Positions 7,694-18,031 of a stretch of DNA of 64,000 bases are shown here, piece by piece. Each line of letters begins with the position of its first letter. The first letter of the stretch is position 1. Location: assembly GCF_051027545.1 (NCBI RefSeq), contig NZ_CP194902.1:1426001-1490000 (forward strand). Reading direction: 5' to 3'. Origin of the DNA: Methylocaldum sp002005105 (lineage in GTDB: Bacteria > Pseudomonadota > Gammaproteobacteria > Methylococcales > Methylococcaceae). The notes below the pieces were generated by a model that was not told the origin of the DNA, ran no database searches, and saw only the letters and a list, made by a program, of their open reading frames with translations. The translations under genes were made by a program, and so were the position numbers.

Positions 7694-9016
7694 TCAATCT
7701 TCGATAAAGGAGCGGGTGACGGTGTTCACGAAGGGGTCGGTTAGATACTCGAACAGGGTGCGCTCGCCCGTATTGATCAAGACCTCGGCCGGCATGCCCG
7801 GCACCAGGTCCAGTTTCTGGCGGGCCAGGTCCTGAAGCCCTTCCGGCGTGATTTCCACCCGCGCCAGGTAATAGGAAGTCTGGGTTTGTTCGTCCACCAG
7901 ACGGTCGGCGGAAACAACCATCAGCTTGCCCTCGATTTTTGGGGTATCGCGGGATTTGAAGGCGGTAAACCGCACTTCCGCCATCTGGCCGAGCTGGATA
8001 CGGTCGATGTCCTGAGGCGACAGCCGGGCTTCCACGACCAAGCGCTCATCCTGCGGAACAATGTCCAGGATCTTTCCCCCCGGCTGGATGACGCCCCCCA
8101 GGGTGTGCACGGACAGACCCAGGACCATGCCGGGCTCCGGTGCCTTGACGACCGTGCGCGCCACTGTGCTTTCCAGGGACTGAATCTTTTCTCGCAACTC
8201 GAACAGGGCCGCCTGGACCTCGCCTAGTTCTTTCGCGACCTCCCGCTGCAGCTCCTTCTGGAGCTGGAGGATCTTGAGTTCGGTCTCGCTGATCTGTAAT
8301 TCGGTGGCTGCCAGCTCAGACGCCAATTCCCCGCGCTGGCCCTCGCTCTGTGCCAGATTGCGCTCCAGTTCCCGCACTTTCTGCCTCTCGGTGTAGCCTT
8401 CCTTGAGAAGGGCCTCGAAATCCTCCAGTTCGTGCCGAAATGACTTCACCAGGCGATCACGGCTGGTGATTTGGGCCTGCAAACCCTTGAGCTTGGCGCG
8501 GAGCTGTTCGATCTGCCGCCGGTACAGGGAAATCTCGCCGTCGTGGGCCGTCTTGCGGACGGTGAAAGTGTGGTTCTGTATGCGGATGGCGTCATCGATC
8601 CGGGGATCGTCTGCATGGACGAGCAAATCGGGAGGATAGCGGACCTCATTCAGGCCATCGCGTTGCGCGATCAGGCGGGCTTCCCGTGCCGCGGCGATGT
8701 AATACTGCCCGCGCAGGACTTCGAGCTGGGCTCGCGGCTGGGTGTCGTCGAGGGTGGCCAAAACCTGGTCCTTTTCGACCGAATCGCCGTCGCGGACCCG
8801 GATGGTCTTGATGATGCCGCCTTCCAGATGCTGGACCGTCTTGCGGTAGTTTTCCACGGTGATGACGCCCGGGGCCAGCGCTGCGCTGCTGAGCGGAGCG
8901 AGGGCCGCCCAGGTGCCGAGGCCGCCGAAGATGGCGAAAACGACGAGGAACCCGAGCCGGCGGAAACGGCGGTCGTCGGTCAGCAGCGATGGCTGGGCTG
9001 AGGTCGTCACGGCCAT
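7694..9016 (-). CDS. HlyD-family periplasmic adaptor of type I secretion
   Basis: A 440-residue membrane-fusion protein. I place the start at the ATG at 9016 (MAVTTSAQPSLL). The longer open frame begins in an Arg/Gly/Pro-rich stretch that is a shadow of the ABC gene. A single transmembrane helix follows (LGFLVVFAIFGGLGTWAALA, about residues 20-40). Next come the lipoyl-like half ITVENYRKTVQHLEGGIIK, long coiled coils (about residues 150-270), and a beta-barrel C-terminus ending NTVTRSFIED. Its start codon overlaps the stop of the ABC ATPase gene by 1 nt. It links the inner-membrane ATPase to the TolC-like channel. Confidence 0.9.
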   Translation of the reverse strand: MAVTTSAQPSLLTDDRRFRRLGFLVVFAIFGGLGTWAALAPLSSAALAPGVITVENYRKTVQHLEGGIIKTIRVRDGDSVEKDQVLATLDDTQPRAQLEVLRGQYYIAAAREARLIAQRDGLNEVRYPPDLLVHADDPRIDDAIRIQNHTFTVRKTAHDGEISLYRRQIEQLRAKLKGLQAQITSRDRLVKSFRHELEDFEALLKEGYTERQKVRELERNLAQSEGQRGELASELAATELQISETELKILQLQKELQREVAKELGEVQAALFELREKIQSLESTVARTVVKAPEPGMVLGLSVHTLGGVIQPGGKILDIVPQDERLVVEARLSPQDIDRIQLGQMAEVRFTAFKSRDTPKIEGKLMVVSADRLVDEQTQTSYYLARVEITPEGLQDLARQKLDLVPGMPAEVLINTGERTLFEYLTDPFVNTVTRSFIED

Positions 9017-10785
9017 CAAGACGGATTGTGGACGGGAGCGGCCGCGACGGGGCGGAGGCCGCCGGCCGGCCGCGGCGTCGAATTCTGCAAGCTCGCCAGA
9101 ACCTGGTCGCGCGGTCCCGACACGGCCACCAGACCTTCCGCCAGCAGAACGATCTTGTCCACCTGGCTCAGGAGGCTCTTGCGATGGGTGACCACGATCA
9201 CGGTGCACCCTTTGCGCTTCAGTTCGGCCAGGGCGGCGACCAAGGCATTTTCACCCTCCTGATCCAGGTTGGAATTGGGCTCGTCCAGGATCACCAGCTT
9301 CGGGTCGCCGAACAAGGCGCGGGCCAGTCCCAGCCGCTGCTGCTGTCCGGCGGAGAGGATATTGCCGTGGCCGAGGATTTTGGTGTCGTAGCCTTCCGGC
9401 AGCCGCAAGATCATGTCGTGGATACCGGCGGCGCGGGCGGCCGCCACTACCCTGTCGGGGTCGACGGTGCCGAATCGCGCGATGTTTTCGCCGATGCTGC
9501 CGTCGAGAAGTTCGACGTCCTGAGGCAGATAGCCGATGTAGTTGCCCAGCGCCTCCCGGTCCCATTGGGTGGTTTCGGCGCCATCAAGCCGGATGGCCCC
9601 CTGGCTTACGGGATAAAGCCCCAGGATCGCGCGGAGCAGGGTGGATTTGCCGGAGGCGCTGGCTCCGATCACGCCCAGTGCGGTGCCCGGTTCGATCCGA
9701 AGGCTGATGCCCTTGAGCACCGGGGCGGACGCGCCCGGCGGCTGGACGACGGCGCTTTCCAGGAGGATTTCACCCCTCGGGGCGGGCAGCGGCATCGGCG
9801 GTTCGCGGTATGGGGCGGCGCTGAGCAGTTCGTCGAGCCGCTGGTAAGCGGCCCGCGCCTGCGAAAAACCCCGCCAGGTGCTGATCATCAGGTCCAGAGG
9901 CGCCAAGGCGCGGCCCAGCAGTATGGAACCCGCGATCACCAAACCCGGTGTGATCTCCCTGTGGATGGCCAGATAGGCGCCGAGACCAAGGATCAGCGAC
10001 TGGATGGTCAGCCGGTAAGTCTTCGACAGCGCGGCGATCAGGCCGCCCTTGGCACTGGCCTGGCTTTGCAGCTCGAGCAACAGGGTCTGCTTGTCCTGCC
10101 AGCGGGTCCGCATCCGGGGCAGCATGCCCATGGCCTCGATCACTTCCGCGTTGCGCAGATTGCGCTGGGTGAACTGGTTGGACTCCACGGCGTGCCGGTT
10201 GGCTTCCTGCAGGTGTTTGCGGGTAGCCGCTTCGTTCCAGACAGCAAGGCCCGCCAGCACGAACGCCGAAATCAGGCCGACTGCCCCGAAAACCGGATGG
10301 AACAGGAACATCATCCCCAGATAAACCGGAAACCAGGGGGCGTCAAAAAACGCGAAGAGGCCCGGCCCGGTTAGGAACTGCCGGATTTGTAGCAGGTCGG
10401 TCAAAGGCTGCGCGGACGATATCCTGCCCCCGGAAGCGAGGGACTGGGCGAACACCGCATCGAAAACCCGCCCGCCCAGGAGACTGTCCAGACGCGCGCT
10501 GGTAACGATCAGAATCTGGGTACGGACCCACTCCAGCCCGCCCATCACGATGAAGAGGAACACCGCGATGAGCGTCAGCATCAGGAGCGTCGACTCGCTG
10601 CCGCTGCTCAGCACGCGATCGTAGACCTGCAGCATGTAGATCGACGGCACCAGAAGCAGCAAGTTGATGAAGAAACTGAAGAACCCTACCGACCAGAAGG
10701 AGGTCCGGCAAGTTTGCAGCGCCCGGCGCAGATCCGACCGGACCCATGTACCCTGGTGTTGTGGTTGCGGTTGGTGGGTACCCAT
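9016..10785 (-). CDS. Type I secretion ABC transporter, PrtD-like
   Basis: A 589-residue fused membrane and ATPase subunit. About residues 30-320 form the six-helix exporter domain (FFSFFINLLLLVPSIYMLQV and VFGAVGLISAFVLAGLAVWN are two helices). The nucleotide-binding domain has Walker A GASASGKST, a Q-loop in YLPQDVELLDGS, signature LSAGQQQRLGLARAL and Walker B LVILDEPNSNLD, and the switch His is in VVTHRKS. There is no N-terminal C39 peptidase-like domain, so it resembles PrtD/AprD exporters rather than HlyB. It is 230 bp downstream of the RTX-like gene, with the adaptor and channel genes tightly after it. Confidence 0.93.
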   Translation of the reverse strand: MGTHQPQPQHQGTWVRSDLRRALQTCRTSFWSVGFFSFFINLLLLVPSIYMLQVYDRVLSSGSESTLLMLTLIAVFLFIVMGGLEWVRTQILIVTSARLDSLLGGRVFDAVFAQSLASGGRISSAQPLTDLLQIRQFLTGPGLFAFFDAPWFPVYLGMMFLFHPVFGAVGLISAFVLAGLAVWNEAATRKHLQEANRHAVESNQFTQRNLRNAEVIEAMGMLPRMRTRWQDKQTLLLELQSQASAKGGLIAALSKTYRLTIQSLILGLGAYLAIHREITPGLVIAGSILLGRALAPLDLMISTWRGFSQARAAYQRLDELLSAAPYREPPMPLPAPRGEILLESAVVQPPGASAPVLKGISLRIEPGTALGVIGASASGKSTLLRAILGLYPVSQGAIRLDGAETTQWDREALGNYIGYLPQDVELLDGSIGENIARFGTVDPDRVVAAARAAGIHDMILRLPEGYDTKILGHGNILSAGQQQRLGLARALFGDPKLVILDEPNSNLDQEGENALVAALAELKRKGCTVIVVTHRKSLLSQVDKIVLLAEGLVAVSGPRDQVLASLQNSTPRPAGGLRPVAAAPVHNPS

Positions 10786-11015
10786 TCGAATTCCTAAGTA
10801 GAGGCTGAACGGATACCCTCAACGCTCCGCATGAAATTAGAGCGGGCAGCCTTCAAGCCGGGCCTTGCGGATCGGGCATTCGTTCCTTCCCGAAACATGA
10901 GCGCTCGTGTTCTGACCGGAATCAGGCCGGCTGCGCCTGCCCGGCGCCTTCGGCGGCAAGGCAGGGCAACCGGGCTTTCGCAGGCGAACCGCCATATCGG
11001 ATCAGAGGAGACCCG

Positions 11016-14000
11016 CTAGATCAGAAACTCGTTCTGTTGCAGCTCCGCGCCTACGCCCACCAGGCTGATCTCCGGAATACCCAGAGGGGCAATCCCGGCA
11101 CCCTCCGTGGTCGAACCGCTCACCAGGCTCTGGATCACAACGTTGTCCCCGGTGCCGCCGTCGAGCACATCGAGTCCGGCGCCACCCAGCAGCACGTCGT
11201 CGCCGGCGCCGCCGAGCAGCACGTCATTGCCGTCACCGCCGATCAGCACGTCGTCGTCATCGCCGCCATTGGCTGTGAGCTGGATGCTGCCCACCGTCAA
11301 CCCCGACGCCTCGATCACGTCATCGCCGGCGAGGCCGTTGATCACGAGGCGGTCCATTGTCGGGTCGAAATTCGTGATGTTGATCCGGGCCGCAAGACCC
11401 AGCACGGAGACTCCGTTGCCATCGCCCACGACGATTATGACGTCGTCCCCCTGGGTCGCATTGACGAAGATGGTGTCCGCCTGGCCGTCGCTACCGCCGC
11501 CGAAAGCGCCGAGATCGATGTTGACTTCGGTCACGTCCGTGCCGGACAGATCGTTGACCACGATGTTGTCGGCGCCGCCCAGCGCCCTGAAATCGATCCG
11601 CTCGACGTCGTCCAGGTCCATGGTGACGTTGGCGACGTCGCGGAAGAAGCGCGCGCGGCCGCCGTTGGCGGAGATATCGATGTTTTCGCTGACGTTCGCG
11701 CCGTTGAACAGCATGGTGTCGAAGCCGGCCTGGCCTTCGAGGATGTCGTTGTCGTCGCCCGGATTCCAGACGAAGGTGTCGTCGCCCGCGCCCATGATTG
11801 CGAGGTCGTTGCCGTCTCCGCCGTTGAACAGATCGTCCCCTTCGCTGCCGAGTAGAACGTCGGCGCCGAGGCCGCCGTTCATCGTCAGTTGGACTGCGCC
11901 AGCCTCCAGACCGGTAGCATCGATGACGTCATCCCCGCCAAGACCATTGAGCGTCAACCGATCGTTCGCAACCTCCTGGCCGGAAATGTTCACCTGGCTC
12001 GGCAGACCGAAGACGGTAATTCCGCCGGCATCGCCCGCGACGCCGAACACGTCGGCGCCATTCGTGGCGTTCACCGTGACCGTGTCCGCCGCGCCGTCGC
12101 CGCCCCCGCCGGTGCCTCTCAGGTCGATGTTGATCTGAGTGACGTCCGTCCCGCTGAGATCGCCGATCACGATGTTGTCGGCACCGCCCAGCGCGTTGAA
12201 ATCGATCTGTTCGACGTCGTTCAGGTCCATGGTGACGCTGCCGACGTTGCGGAAGAAGTGCACGCGGCCGCCGTTGGCGGCGATGTCGATGTTCTCGGCC
12301 GCGTTGCTGCCGTTGAACAGCATCGTGTCGAAGCCGGCCTGGCCTTCGACGGTGTCGCTCCCGTCGCCCGGATCCCACTGGAACACGTCGTTGCCGGCGC
12401 CGAGCAAGGCGACGTCGTTGCCCTGCTGGCCGTCGATGAAGTCGTCACCGTCGCCACCCAGGAGGACGTCGGCGCCCTGGCTGCCCAGGATCGTGTCGTT
12501 GCCGGCGCCGCCGTCGATCACGAGCTTGATCACGCCCGCCGGGAGGGTGGTCGCAGTGATCCCGTCGTCGCCTGCCCCGCCGTTGATGACGAGCGAATCG
12601 TTGGCGCCTTCGCTGTTGGCGATGTTAACCTGCGCCGCCAGTCCGACCACCGACGCCGATGTCCCGGCGCCGAACACGTCGATGATGTCGTTGCCGCCCG
12701 TGCCGTTCGTGACCACCGTATCGGCCTGCCCATCGCCCGCCGCTCCGCCGAGCGTTCCGGCGAGATCGATGTTGACTTCGGTCACGTCCGTGCCGGACAG
12801 ATCGTTGACCACGACGTTGTCCGCGCCGCCCAGCGCCCTGAAATCGATCCGCTCGACGTCGTCCAGGTCCATGGTGATGCTGCCGACGTTGCGGAAGAAG
12901 CGCACGCGGCCGCCGTTGGCGGCAACGTCGATGTTCTCGGCCACGTTGCTGCCGTTGAACAGCATCGTGTCGAAGCCGGCCTGGCCTTCGACGGTGTCGC
13001 TGCCGTCGCCCGGATCCCACTGGAACACGTCGTTGCCGGCGCCGAGGAAGGCGACGTCGTTGCCCTGCTGGCCGTCGATGAAGTCGTCGCCGTCGCCGCC
13101 CAGGAGAACGTCGGCGCCGTTGCTGCCCAGGATCGTGTCGTCGCCGGCGCCGCCGTCGACAGTGATCTGGATGAGGCTCGCTAGATTGCCGGTTGCGGAA
13201 AACGTATCGTTACCGCCGTTCATGTTGACGACGAGATTCTCGGTCGTGCCGATATCGAGTGCGAAAGGGGCCGGGTCGAGGCGGTCGAAACGGACGCGCG
13301 ATCCGTTGGCGGTTACCGTAAACACCTCGGCGCCGTTGCCGCCGTTCACTTCCGCGGTGTCGATGCCGGTTCCGCCCTCCATCAGATCGCTGTCATCGCC
13401 CGGATTCCAGATCATACGGTCGTTGCCGGCCTCGCCGAACATCTGGTCATCGCCGTCGCCGCCGGTCAGCGTATCGTTTTCAGAACCGCCGAACAGAAAG
13501 TCGACGCCGCCTTTGCCGAAGAGGACGTCGTCGCCCGCCTGCCCGAAGAGCTGGTCGCCGCCCGAGCCGCCGGTCAGCGTGTCGTTTCCCGTGCCGCCGA
13601 AAAGGTTGGCGCGGGGCAAAGCACCGTTTGTTTCGTCGAGCGTGATGGTGTCGTTTCCGCCCAGCCCAAATCCCTGAATCAGGCTCGTGTTGGCGACGGT
13701 CGCGGTACCGCCCCCGACCGGAACGGCGCCGCCATTGATGAGAATGGTTCCGGCCGCATTGCGGCTGAATTCGATCGTGTTGTCGAATGCATCACCGAGT
13801 GCCGTCAGAACCCCGGTGGAAGGTGTGAACGTTCCGGTGACCGTCTGGGTGGTGATGTCTGCGCTTGCGGTAAGAGCGAGCGGTCGGACATCTTCGGTCG
13901 ACAGACCGCTCTCCGAGGGGGCTCGGAACGGTAGCTGATCCAATGCAAGCACTTCTGGTGCGGGTACCGGCTGTTTCCGGCCGAGGTTGGACATACCCAT
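11016..14000 (-). CDS. Large RTX-like calcium-binding repeat protein, likely type I secreted
   Basis: A 994-residue acidic protein full of Gly-Asp nonapeptide-type repeats (GGTGNDTLTGGSGGDQLFG, LLGGAGDDVLLGGAGLDVLDGG), the calcium-binding beta-roll signature of proteins secreted by type I systems. Three modules of about 203-214 residues alternate a roll segment (WDPGDGSDTVEGQAGFDTML), a conserved beta segment (ENIDVAANGGRVRFF) and DVERIDFRALGGADN. The extreme C-terminus (ELQQNEFLI) is short and hydrophobic, as expected of an uncleaved secretion signal. AAGGAG lies about 7 nt before the ATG at 14000. No enzyme domain is evident, so I call it a surface or extracellular structural protein. The exporter genes downstream are probably its own. 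Confidence 0.88.
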   Translation of the reverse strand: MGMSNLGRKQPVPAPEVLALDQLPFRAPSESGLSTEDVRPLALTASADITTQTVTGTFTPSTGVLTALGDAFDNTIEFSRNAAGTILINGGAVPVGGGTATVANTSLIQGFGLGGNDTITLDETNGALPRANLFGGTGNDTLTGGSGGDQLFGQAGDDVLFGKGGVDFLFGGSENDTLTGGDGDDQMFGEAGNDRMIWNPGDDSDLMEGGTGIDTAEVNGGNGAEVFTVTANGSRVRFDRLDPAPFALDIGTTENLVVNMNGGNDTFSATGNLASLIQITVDGGAGDDTILGSNGADVLLGGDGDDFIDGQQGNDVAFLGAGNDVFQWDPGDGSDTVEGQAGFDTMLFNGSNVAENIDVAANGGRVRFFRNVGSITMDLDDVERIDFRALGGADNVVVNDLSGTDVTEVNIDLAGTLGGAAGDGQADTVVTNGTGGNDIIDVFGAGTSASVVGLAAQVNIANSEGANDSLVINGGAGDDGITATTLPAGVIKLVIDGGAGNDTILGSQGADVLLGGDGDDFIDGQQGNDVALLGAGNDVFQWDPGDGSDTVEGQAGFDTMLFNGSNAAENIDIAANGGRVHFFRNVGSVTMDLNDVEQIDFNALGGADNIVIGDLSGTDVTQINIDLRGTGGGGDGAADTVTVNATNGADVFGVAGDAGGITVFGLPSQVNISGQEVANDRLTLNGLGGDDVIDATGLEAGAVQLTMNGGLGADVLLGSEGDDLFNGGDGNDLAIMGAGDDTFVWNPGDDNDILEGQAGFDTMLFNGANVSENIDISANGGRARFFRDVANVTMDLDDVERIDFRALGGADNIVVNDLSGTDVTEVNIDLGAFGGGSDGQADTIFVNATQGDDVIIVVGDGNGVSVLGLAARINITNFDPTMDRLVINGLAGDDVIEASGLTVGSIQLTANGGDDDDVLIGGDGNDVLLGGAGDDVLLGGAGLDVLDGGTGDNVVIQSLVSGSTTEGAGIAPLGIPEISLVGVGAELQQNEFLI

Positions 14001-14619
14001 GGTTTTCTCCTTAATTATTTTTGATGATCACTCGATAACGCCGTATGAAATTTCGGTGGACTAGGGTTAAGGATTGAACGCCCCGTCCTAATCCGGCTCC
14101 ATCCGAAACTTCTTATCGGGATTCGGCTCAAAATGCGGTGCCGGATCATCGTTTCGGCCCGCCTCCCGATTTCGCTCGGACTAACTCCGGCGGTACACTC
14201 ACAAGAACCTGAACGGAGCCATGGCCGATCATCCCTTTCATGGCCCTGATCTCGAAGCGCTTGCCGGTTTATCCGGCCCAGCCATGACATCGCCCGCCGC
14301 ACCTCCCACTGGCGCGTTGTATCGGTATTTCTCCCTCCGAGCGAGAAAGGTTCAAAAAATCCAGCGTTGCGTCGCGATTTTTTTACGAAACCCTTGTGTG
14401 GCATCCCGGTCACCCAAAAGAACCTATCGTGGCGACGAGTCCCGGCGGTCGGCGCACTGGCCGAATCAATCGCAAACGGTGGCGTTAATCGCTACCCCTT
14501 CCAATCGCAAACGTCGCTTTAATCGCGACCTTCCCCGCTTGTCTCGCCCGGCCCCAGCCAGGGGTTCGGATATCGCGCGCAGATGACTCGCAGCGCGTGT
14601 GAAGCTTGTTGGTCGAACC
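14001..14619. other. Intergenic region with two hairpin cassettes
   Basis: About 620 bp with no convincing gene. Open frames on both strands lack conserved content. The only structured content is the pair of cassettes at 14464-14534. The promoter of the RTX operon should lie within the first few hundred bases. Confidence 0.5.
14464..14534 (-). repeat. Two tandem hairpin cassettes, TTTAGTC-loop class
   Basis: Each carries AATCGCAAAC, an arm pair and CTTCC. The first has a loop reading TTAAT and a degenerate stem (35 bp). The second pairs GTCGC with GCGAC around TTTAATC (32 bp). Confidence 0.75.
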
Positions 14620-15246
14620 CTACCGAGCGCGGTTGCGCTGACTCGAACTCCGGCGGCGGAAAACGGCATAGGCCATCATGCCTGCCCCCACCAGCGCCAG
14701 TGACGGCGCCTCCGGGACGTTGTTGGTCGGTACGCGGGACCACACGGCATAGATGAAGCTTTCGGAAGTTAGGTCGTCCGAGGGGGAAACAATCAGGAGA
14801 CCAGAAACGTCGTCCAACGGGCCAAACAGATTTTGTGCAAAACCCACATCGGCCAACCCGCCTACGGTGAGCCCAAAATCATAGGGCGTCAGCACCATGC
14901 AAAGAACGAAATCTGAGCACCCCGCGGTTGTATCCGGGGCGGAATCGAAGGCACCAAAGGCCCCGTCCAAAAAGACCTGGTCCAATAAGGCTTGCGAGGC
15001 GGCCAATGCCTCCCCTTCCGTCTTAAACACGAAATCGTTGCTGGAATCGCACCCGCTGAACAACCCGGCACAGGTCCCACCCTGAAATGTGACATCGTAT
15101 AGCGTGGTCACGTTGTTGACGGTGACTTCGACGCCGGTGGCCCCGGTCAATATGCCGTTAGTCACCTGCAGCGTCGGTAGAGCATGCGCGCTTCCCCAGG
15201 CAAGGCACGAAGCGACTAGGCAAACGATTATCCACAGAGTTTTCAT
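14620..15246 (-). CDS. Exported protein with PEP-CTERM-like C-terminus
   Basis: A 208-residue protein. The ATG at 15246 gives the signal peptide MKTLWIIVCLVASCLAWGSAHA; an upstream start at 15276 would bury it. The C-terminus reads VPEAPS (about residue 177), a hydrophobic helix, then FRRRSSSQRNRAR. That is the layout of the PEP-CTERM sorting signal cut by exosortase/archaeosortase-type enzymes, with PEA in place of the strict PEP. Paired cysteines (GGTCAGLFSGCDSS, GCSDFVLCMV) suggest disulfides. I do not recognise the central domain. The usual partner is an exosortase and exopolysaccharide locus, not in this window. Confidence 0.7.
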   Translation of the reverse strand: MKTLWIIVCLVASCLAWGSAHALPTLQVTNGILTGATGVEVTVNNVTTLYDVTFQGGTCAGLFSGCDSSNDFVFKTEGEALAASQALLDQVFLDGAFGAFDSAPDTTAGCSDFVLCMVLTPYDFGLTVGGLADVGFAQNLFGPLDDVSGLLIVSPSDDLTSESFIYAVWSRVPTNNVPEAPSLALVGAGMMAYAVFRRRSSSQRNRAR

Positions 15247-15624
15247 TGGTCTCACTTTCCCTAATTCTGCGCTCACGAGTGAGCATGATGGTAAACCGTC
15301 GCTACCGCCTCGGAACGACCCCCTAGCACCTTCGAAGTGCCAAGCAGGATTTAGGCCATCGCCTCCAATACTAACCGTAAGACCTTGAAATAAAACTCTT
15401 TAGAGTGCCTCGCGCCCAGCGGTTCCCTCTGTATCTTTGGGGCTCTGTAAAAAATCCTGACATGCTTGTAACAGGCCGTACACAGAAACGCCATTTGAAA
15501 TTGAACGGCCGCTTAGCGGGAGAGCAGAAAAACGAAAGTTTGGACGAATCGGTTAGCGCCTCATCACTCCGCTGTTTCGCTGGACGTGTAGTCATCCTTC
15601 TCGGACGCCATGATCTAGCCCTAG
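15247..15624. other. Intergenic region, nothing recognised
   Basis: About 380 bp between the PEP-CTERM-like gene and the IS1380 element. Short frames on both strands (for example 15371-15595 minus) show no conserved content. Confidence 0.5.
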
Positions 15625-17195
15625 CCTGGATATTTCATGAAAGGAGGGGTGGCGGAATCGAAAAGCCCTTAAAATTCAACTGCTGACATCGAATTTGTGA
15701 GGAGATTCCGCCGTGACACATTGTACCGGACAAATCGAGCTGTTTGCGCCCGTGGCACGCCGCCGCATCGATGTGGCCTTCGACGGGGCGCTGTGACCAG
15801 CGATGCCGGAGTGCTGCTGTTGCGGCAGGTCGATCGCAAGCTGGGTTTGCTGGACAGCGTGGCCCAACGCTTGAAGGACCCGCGTGATCCCAGCCGGTGT
15901 GCCCACGCCGTGCTCCACCTGCTGCGACAGCGGGTTTATGGCCTGTGCCAAGGCTATGAAGACCTCAACGATCACGACACCTGGCGCCATGACCTGGCGT
16001 TGCAGACGGCCTGTGAACGGCTGTCGCCCGGTGCCTCCAGCCCCACCTTGTGCCGCTTGGAAAACCGGATGGATCGGGCGGCGGCCCTGGCGATCCATGA
16101 GGTGTTTGTCGAGCAGTTCATCGCTTCATTTCCGACGCCGCCGGATCAGCTCATCCTGGATTTCGACGCGACCGATGATCCGGTCCATGGGCATCAGGAA
16201 GGCCGGTTCTTCCATGGCTACTATGACCACTATTGCTTCCTGCCGCTTTACGTCTTTTGCGGCGATCAGTTGTTGGTCAGCTATCTCAGGCCCTCGAAGA
16301 TCGACGCGGCCAAGCACGCCGGGGCGATCCTGAAAGCTCTGGTGCAACGGCTGCGTGCCGTCTGGCCCGAGGTGAAAATCATCTTCCGGGCCGATTCGGG
16401 CTTCTGCCGACGGCGGATTCTGGCCTGGTGCGAACGCCACGGCGTCGGTTATCTCGTGGGCCTGGCCAAGAACAACCGCCTTTTGAAGCTTGCGGCGCCT
16501 TGGCGCCAGGCAGCGCAAACCCAATTTGCCGCCACCTCGGAAAAACAGCGGGTCTTCGGTGAGTTTGCCTATACCGCCGGCACCTGGAAACACCCCCGCC
16601 AGGTGATCCTCAAAGCCGAGCATGGACCCCAAGGCGAAAATCCAAGGTTCCTGGTCACCAACCTGGCGGGCGACTCCCAAGCGCTGTACGAAGACGTCTA
16701 TTGTGCGCGGGGCGACATGGAAAACCGGATCAAGGAACAGCAACTCGGCTTGTTCGCGGACCGCACCAGTTGTCACGTCTGGTGGGCCAACCAATTCCGG
16801 CTGCTGCTCGCCTCGCTCGGCTACCTCTTGTTGGAAGCCCTTCGTCGCCTCGGCCTCGCCGGTACCGAACTCGCTCGGGCGCAGTGTTCCACTCTCAGGG
16901 GCAAGCTCCTCAAAATCGGTGGCGTGATCCTTCGAAATACCCGTCGCATTCGCTTCCTGTTGCCGAATGCTTACCCCTGGCAGGCGCTGTTCTGGCACAT
17001 CGCCGAGCGCTTTGCCCCCGGCTGAGCCGGGCCGAGTGGGTTCCCCGGCACGTTGATTCTCTGGGGGTAAGGGGGACGTTTGCCTGAAATTCAGACTTTC
17101 ACCCCAAACGAGCACTCAACACGCCTTTTTCTGGTCCCGAACCCAGAACGCGACCGGCCTCCTACCTTCACTGAGGTCCTGATGAAATATTCAGG
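15625..17195 (+). mobile_element. IS1380-family insertion sequence
   Basis: About 1571 bp. The left end CCTGGATATTTCATGA (15625 on) and the right end TGATGAAATATTCAGG (to 17195) are imperfect inverted repeats. CTAG flanks both sides (15621-15624 and 17196-17199), the 4-bp target duplication expected for this family. Confidence 0.85.
15713..17025 (+). pseudogene. IS1380-family transposase, frameshifted near the N-terminus
   Basis: Translation from the GTG at 15713 (GAGGAG at 15699-15704) reads MTHCTGQIELFAPVARRRID, then hits a stop shortly after VAFDGAL. The rest of the transposase continues in another frame from about 15790 with AVTSDAGVLLLRQVDRKLGL, then the catalytic-core segments LILDFDATDDPVHG, FRADSGF and DMENRIKEQQLG. 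Restoring one G in the run at 15785-15788 would join the two halves as FDGGAVTSDAG. The element is otherwise complete (about 437 residues), so this is either recent inactivation or a sequencing error. Confidence 0.8.
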
Positions 17196-17517
17196 CTAGT
17201 TACCGAATCAGTAACTCTGCGGATATGCTGGGGATGCGTCGCACTTCACGTCGCTGCCGCAAAATGGCCGATTTTTCCAAAGGAACCGACCGTCCACGGA
17301 GATTTGGCGACTGGCGGCTTTTGGCCGATTGTGTTGAAAAAGTCATCTAAACCAGCTTATCAGCTCGAATCCGCGCAGATTTGATTTTTTCATCATCGTA
17401 GATTCAATGGGTTACGCTCGTGCTGACGCTGAAGTGAGTAGGGTTTTTGCTGCCTGAAGTCCGCGCTCGAGATTGCCATTATCGGCGCCACCGGCGGGAA
17501 CAGCTGCGGCTGTACTA

Positions 17518-17766
17518 CTAATTGCCGCGCAAGCCAAACAGGCATTTAAGCCAGCGTTTTGCCGTCGGGGTCAGGCCAGCCTTGAGACGTTGCTCGGCCA
17601 GGCGGGGGTTGCTTTGCGCCAGGGTCGGGTAGATGTGTATGGTCCCGGCGAGATCGGATACCTTCAGATTCTTGCGCATTGCCAAGACGTATTCATGGAT
17701 CAATTCGCCCGCCTGGGCTCCGGCGACAGCCGCGCTCAAGACACGGCTGTTATTGCTATGGCACAA
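17518..17766 (-). pseudogene. C-terminal fragment of a FAD/NAD-linked disulfide oxidoreductase
   Basis: An 82-codon frame whose protein (AGAQAGELIHEYVLAMRKN, then DLAGTIHIYPTLAQSNPRLA) matches the dimerisation domain at the end of the pyridine-nucleotide-disulfide oxidoreductase family (mercuric reductase and dihydrolipoamide dehydrogenase relatives). The FAD and NAD domains are missing, so this is a remnant. Confidence 0.55.
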
Positions 17767-18031
17767 AGAGCGATTTTCGACAAATGCAGTCCGTAGGATG
17801 TGCCGACCATCGGGAAGCGCCCTTCGACTCGCTCAGGACAGGCCCTTCGACTGGGCTCAGGACAGGCATCGTTCGCGATCGATGGGCTGCGCAGGCTCAG
17901 CCCATCCCATACCAGCTATCATTGGCATGATTCCACTAAGCTGCCGGAGCAATTAAGCATTTTTCACCGCTATATAGCGGCGCGCCATGGGAAACTGCCC
18001 CTCACAAGTCAAAATACAGGCCGATATGACT

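Noticed and set aside
11037..13938. Long plus-strand frames opposite the RTX-like gene (for example 11889-13184 and 12139-13677)
   Set aside because: Their proteins mirror the Gly-Asp repeats of the minus-strand gene and have no ribosome sites or domains.
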